This document shows, one piece after another, positions 62,003 through 64,000 of a stretch of DNA of 64,000 nt. The position numbers and the translations under genes were made by a program. The number at the start of each line of letters is the position of its first letter. The first letter of the stretch is position 1. The notes under the pieces are model-generated. The model was given only the letters and a program-made list of their open reading frames with translations. It searched no databases and was not told where the DNA came from. This DNA comes from Brevibacillus panacihumi W25 (GTDB taxonomy: Bacteria > Bacillota > Bacilli > Brevibacillales > Brevibacillaceae): the NCBI RefSeq assembly GCF_000503775.1, contig NZ_KI629787.1:352001-416000 (forward strand), given 5' to 3'.

Positions 62003-64000
62003 GTGACCACGATAGCATTAAAACGAATACGCTCTCTTCTTTCCCTTTTCCTCGTAATCATCCTCTTTCTAGCATTCCTTCCTATTCAAGCTGTACAAGC
62101 CAGCGATCCACCCGATGAACCCGAAGTGACTGCCCAGCGCATTGGCAATTTGCCGGTTGGGACGAAAATTCGCGATAGCGTGAATTGGGATTATTTCACG
62201 GGTAAGGAACCAGGCTGGAATCCTACTGTGAAAGACGTGTACAAGACAGCCCCCATCACCTGGATTCTCGTGGAGAAAGATAAGCACGCGCGAAACACCA
62301 GCTTGTTCGTCTCCGAGGAAATTGTGGCTGAGTTAGATGTGAGGCACGAAGCAGGGAGATTGCAGTGGAAAGACGACTCTCTTCGAATCTGGTTACGGGA
62401 AACATTGTACCCGGAAATTTCTCCCTTGTTCCGGCGCGCCATTGCTGTGACCACCTACGATAAAGGTTTTTCGGATGTTTTAGAAAACGATACTCTGTTC
62501 GTACTTGCAGCCCCGGAATTAGCAACCATTCATGAACCATTTATCGATCCAGACCAAACCGTTATTCCGTACTTCAATCATGCAACGAACAGGATGGCGA
62601 ATGGAAACAAATCGGGATATTACTGGACAAGAACCATCTATCCTGATTATTTCGTCTATTACATGGTGAACAATTCTACAGGTGAAGTTCGCACTTCATC
62701 TGTATATCCCCCCAACGGTGTACGACCAGCCGTTAATTTACAATCGGATACCATCGTGATGGGACCCTTTATCGATTCTGATGACGGCAGTTCCTACTAT
62801 ATGTTGGCCTATGAGAAGTATCGGGGGACGGCTGAGATCAATCCAGCGGAACTGCAAGCAGGACAAGCAGCAGACGTCCTTATTCAGGTTCGCAATGTAG
62901 ATGACGCCATCGACACCGCCTTCAGCCAGCTGGCGGATGTAACGATCAGCGGCTATGTTTCCGCTCCGGATGGAACAGCAGGATCATTTGCCGGCGAGGA
63001 ACTTAGTGGTACGCAAAAGACGATCCAGGTGCCTTTTGCCAATGGGGTCGCGACTGTACCTCTTGTTTTGCATTCGACATCGAAGCAGACTCTCCAGCTT
63101 CAGATGAAGGGACTGCTGGAACCAAATGTGGAAGCGATTGTGGTTCAACCCTCACCAGATGCGGTTCACTCCGCTATCGTGGAGCGGCAGCCAGTCGGAC
63201 CAACAGCAGACGGAGGCGGTTTGCTGAGCACGCAGCCTGCGCTAAAGATTCAGGACAAATTCGGCAATCCCATCCCTGGGGTAACGGTTAGCGCAAAGAA
63301 AAAAGCTGGCAGCGGCGACTGGACGTTGAACGGAAATGCTACGGTCACAAGCGATGCGGCAGGGATCGCAGCATTTACAGGCCTGGCTGCCATCAATGCC
63401 GATACGAATCAGGACGTCGCAGCGGCGGTCATCGAATTTTCGATTGAGGGTACGACTGTAGCGGACAGTGCGTCATTTCCAATACGGAAAGACTCTGGCA
63501 AAATGATCACGGGGTTGCGGCCTGTTCCCCATGACCCCGATCATCCGAATGTAGATGACCCCGGGAAGTTTAGAAAAGTCGATTCCCATTTCTATATCAC
63601 GCATGAAACGAATGCGGATCTATTATTTTCGGTAAAAAGCGCCAATCAGGTTGAGATATCTGTAGATGGTGCAAGCAGAGGGACAGCACAGAGAGATGCC
63701 GATGGATCGCTAAAAGTAGTTCAAGGCTCAGAATCCCTTTCTATCGACTCTACCGATCCTCTCTTGGACAGCTATGCACTTCGATTCAAAGCTCTGTCTG
63801 TTCTAAAGAAGAGCATGGAGATTGACATCTCGGCAACGTCCAACTCTGGTAGTGATTTGCAATCGATCATGTTACTGCAAGCCCCGACGGATATTTCACT
63901 AGATATTCCTACGAAATTGGAAATCAATCAAACGATCACCCTTACCGGACATACGGATGTTGAAGCGAAATTGCCGATTGTCATGACGGCTACCGAGGGT
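62003..64000 (+). CDS. large secreted DUF6273/Big-domain protein, runs off the window
   Basis: At least 666 codons, open to the window end. GTG start with GGAGGAG upstream. Signal peptide (KRIRSLLSLFLVIILFLAFL to VQAS). Residues about 50-260 look like DUF6273: VNWDYF, APITWILVE, SLRIWLRETL, YWTRTIYPDYF, GVRPAVNLQ. Later comes an Ig-like Big_1 module (KFGNPIPGVTVSAKKKAGSG, VTSDAAGIAAFTGL). A surface or secreted adhesion-like role is plausible. No stop seen. Confidence 0.8.
   Translation, partial: MTTIALKRIRSLLSLFLVIILFLAFLPIQAVQASDPPDEPEVTAQRIGNLPVGTKIRDSVNWDYFTGKEPGWNPTVKDVYKTAPITWILVEKDKHARNTSLFVSEEIVAELDVRHEAGRLQWKDDSLRIWLRETLYPEISPLFRRAIAVTTYDKGFSDVLENDTLFVLAAPELATIHEPFIDPDQTVIPYFNHATNRMANGNKSGYYWTRTIYPDYFVYYMVNNSTGEVRTSSVYPPNGVRPAVNLQSDTIVMGPFIDSDDGSSYYMLAYEKYRGTAEINPAELQAGQAADVLIQVRNVDDAIDTAFSQLADVTISGYVSAPDGTAGSFAGEELSGTQKTIQVPFANGVATVPLVLHSTSKQTLQLQMKGLLEPNVEAIVVQPSPDAVHSAIVERQPVGPTADGGGLLSTQPALKIQDKFGNPIPGVTVSAKKKAGSGDWTLNGNATVTSDAAGIAAFTGLAAINADTNQDVAAAVIEFSIEGTTVADSASFPIRKDSGKMITGLRPVPHDPDHPNVDDPGKFRKVDSHFYITHETNADLLFSVKSANQVEISVDGASRGTAQRDADGSLKVVQGSESLSIDSTDPLLDSYALRFKALSVLKKSMEIDISATSNSGSDLQSIMLLQAPTDISLDIPTKLEINQTITLTGHTDVEAKLPIVMTATEG

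Noticed and set aside
1..64000. CRISPR arrays or retron-type structures
   Set aside because: I saw no series of regularly spaced direct repeats and no cas or reverse transcriptase gene.

Overview
The window looks like the chromosome of a Gram-positive, endospore-forming Bacillota of the Brevibacillus/Paenibacillus kind. Evidence is the strong AGGAGG-type ribosome sites, frequent TTG/GTG starts, sigma-A style promoters, a Kin-type PAS histidine kinase, a LanFEG-type transporter with its two-component system, MocR regulators and an APC permease. The genus is an inference.

Positions 1 to about 22,500 are an AT-richer accessory (defence) island. It carries, in order: an ArdA-like antirestriction gene and an XRE regulator; two unknown genes; an orphan flagellin; an AAA ATPase plus subtilisin-like protease pair that fits the IetAS anti-phage system; a UvrD-like helicase, a small PD-(D/E)XK-like nuclease and an Mrr-like endonuclease; and a SNF2 helicase, beta-class DNA methyltransferase and type III Res cassette. 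The methyltransferase is split by an IS3-family element with a 4-bp target duplication, and removing the element restores the frame exactly. The island ends at the 3' two thirds of a tmRNA gene (ssrA), so ssrA is probably the integration site.

Positions 22,500 to 29,270 are a graveyard of mobile elements. An IS1182-like element sits inside the ssrA terminator. There is a decayed IS21 istB, a decayed copy of the IS3 element, a second IS3 element nested in a third IS3 remnant, a small membrane protein, and a secreted-protein gene broken by two homopolymer frameshifts. A two-tier hairpin next to the IS3 left end recurs with different arm sequences but conserved pairing.

Positions 29,270 to 64,000 look like ordinary chromosome with small cassettes. 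These are: an MBL-fold hydrolase; a regulator, amino-acid ABC transporter and argininosuccinate lyase; a PLP decarboxylase, nucleotidyltransferase, HEAT-repeat, ArsR, OYE and AlaX gene run preceded by two identical-spacing palindromes; a very large sensor kinase; a TetR-controlled NAD-binding enzyme with clear operators; an alpha/beta hydrolase and a truncated hydrolase; a two-component system and LanFEG-type ABC transporter; a uracil-DNA glycosylase-like gene whose last codons lie in a second, divergent tmRNA remnant; a MocR regulator; a MoxR, VWA and DUF6530-like cluster; an APC permease with an SDR; a pseudokinase-GAF-LuxR protein; and a large secreted protein running off the right edge.

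All functional names come from motif recognition by eye. No database search was run.
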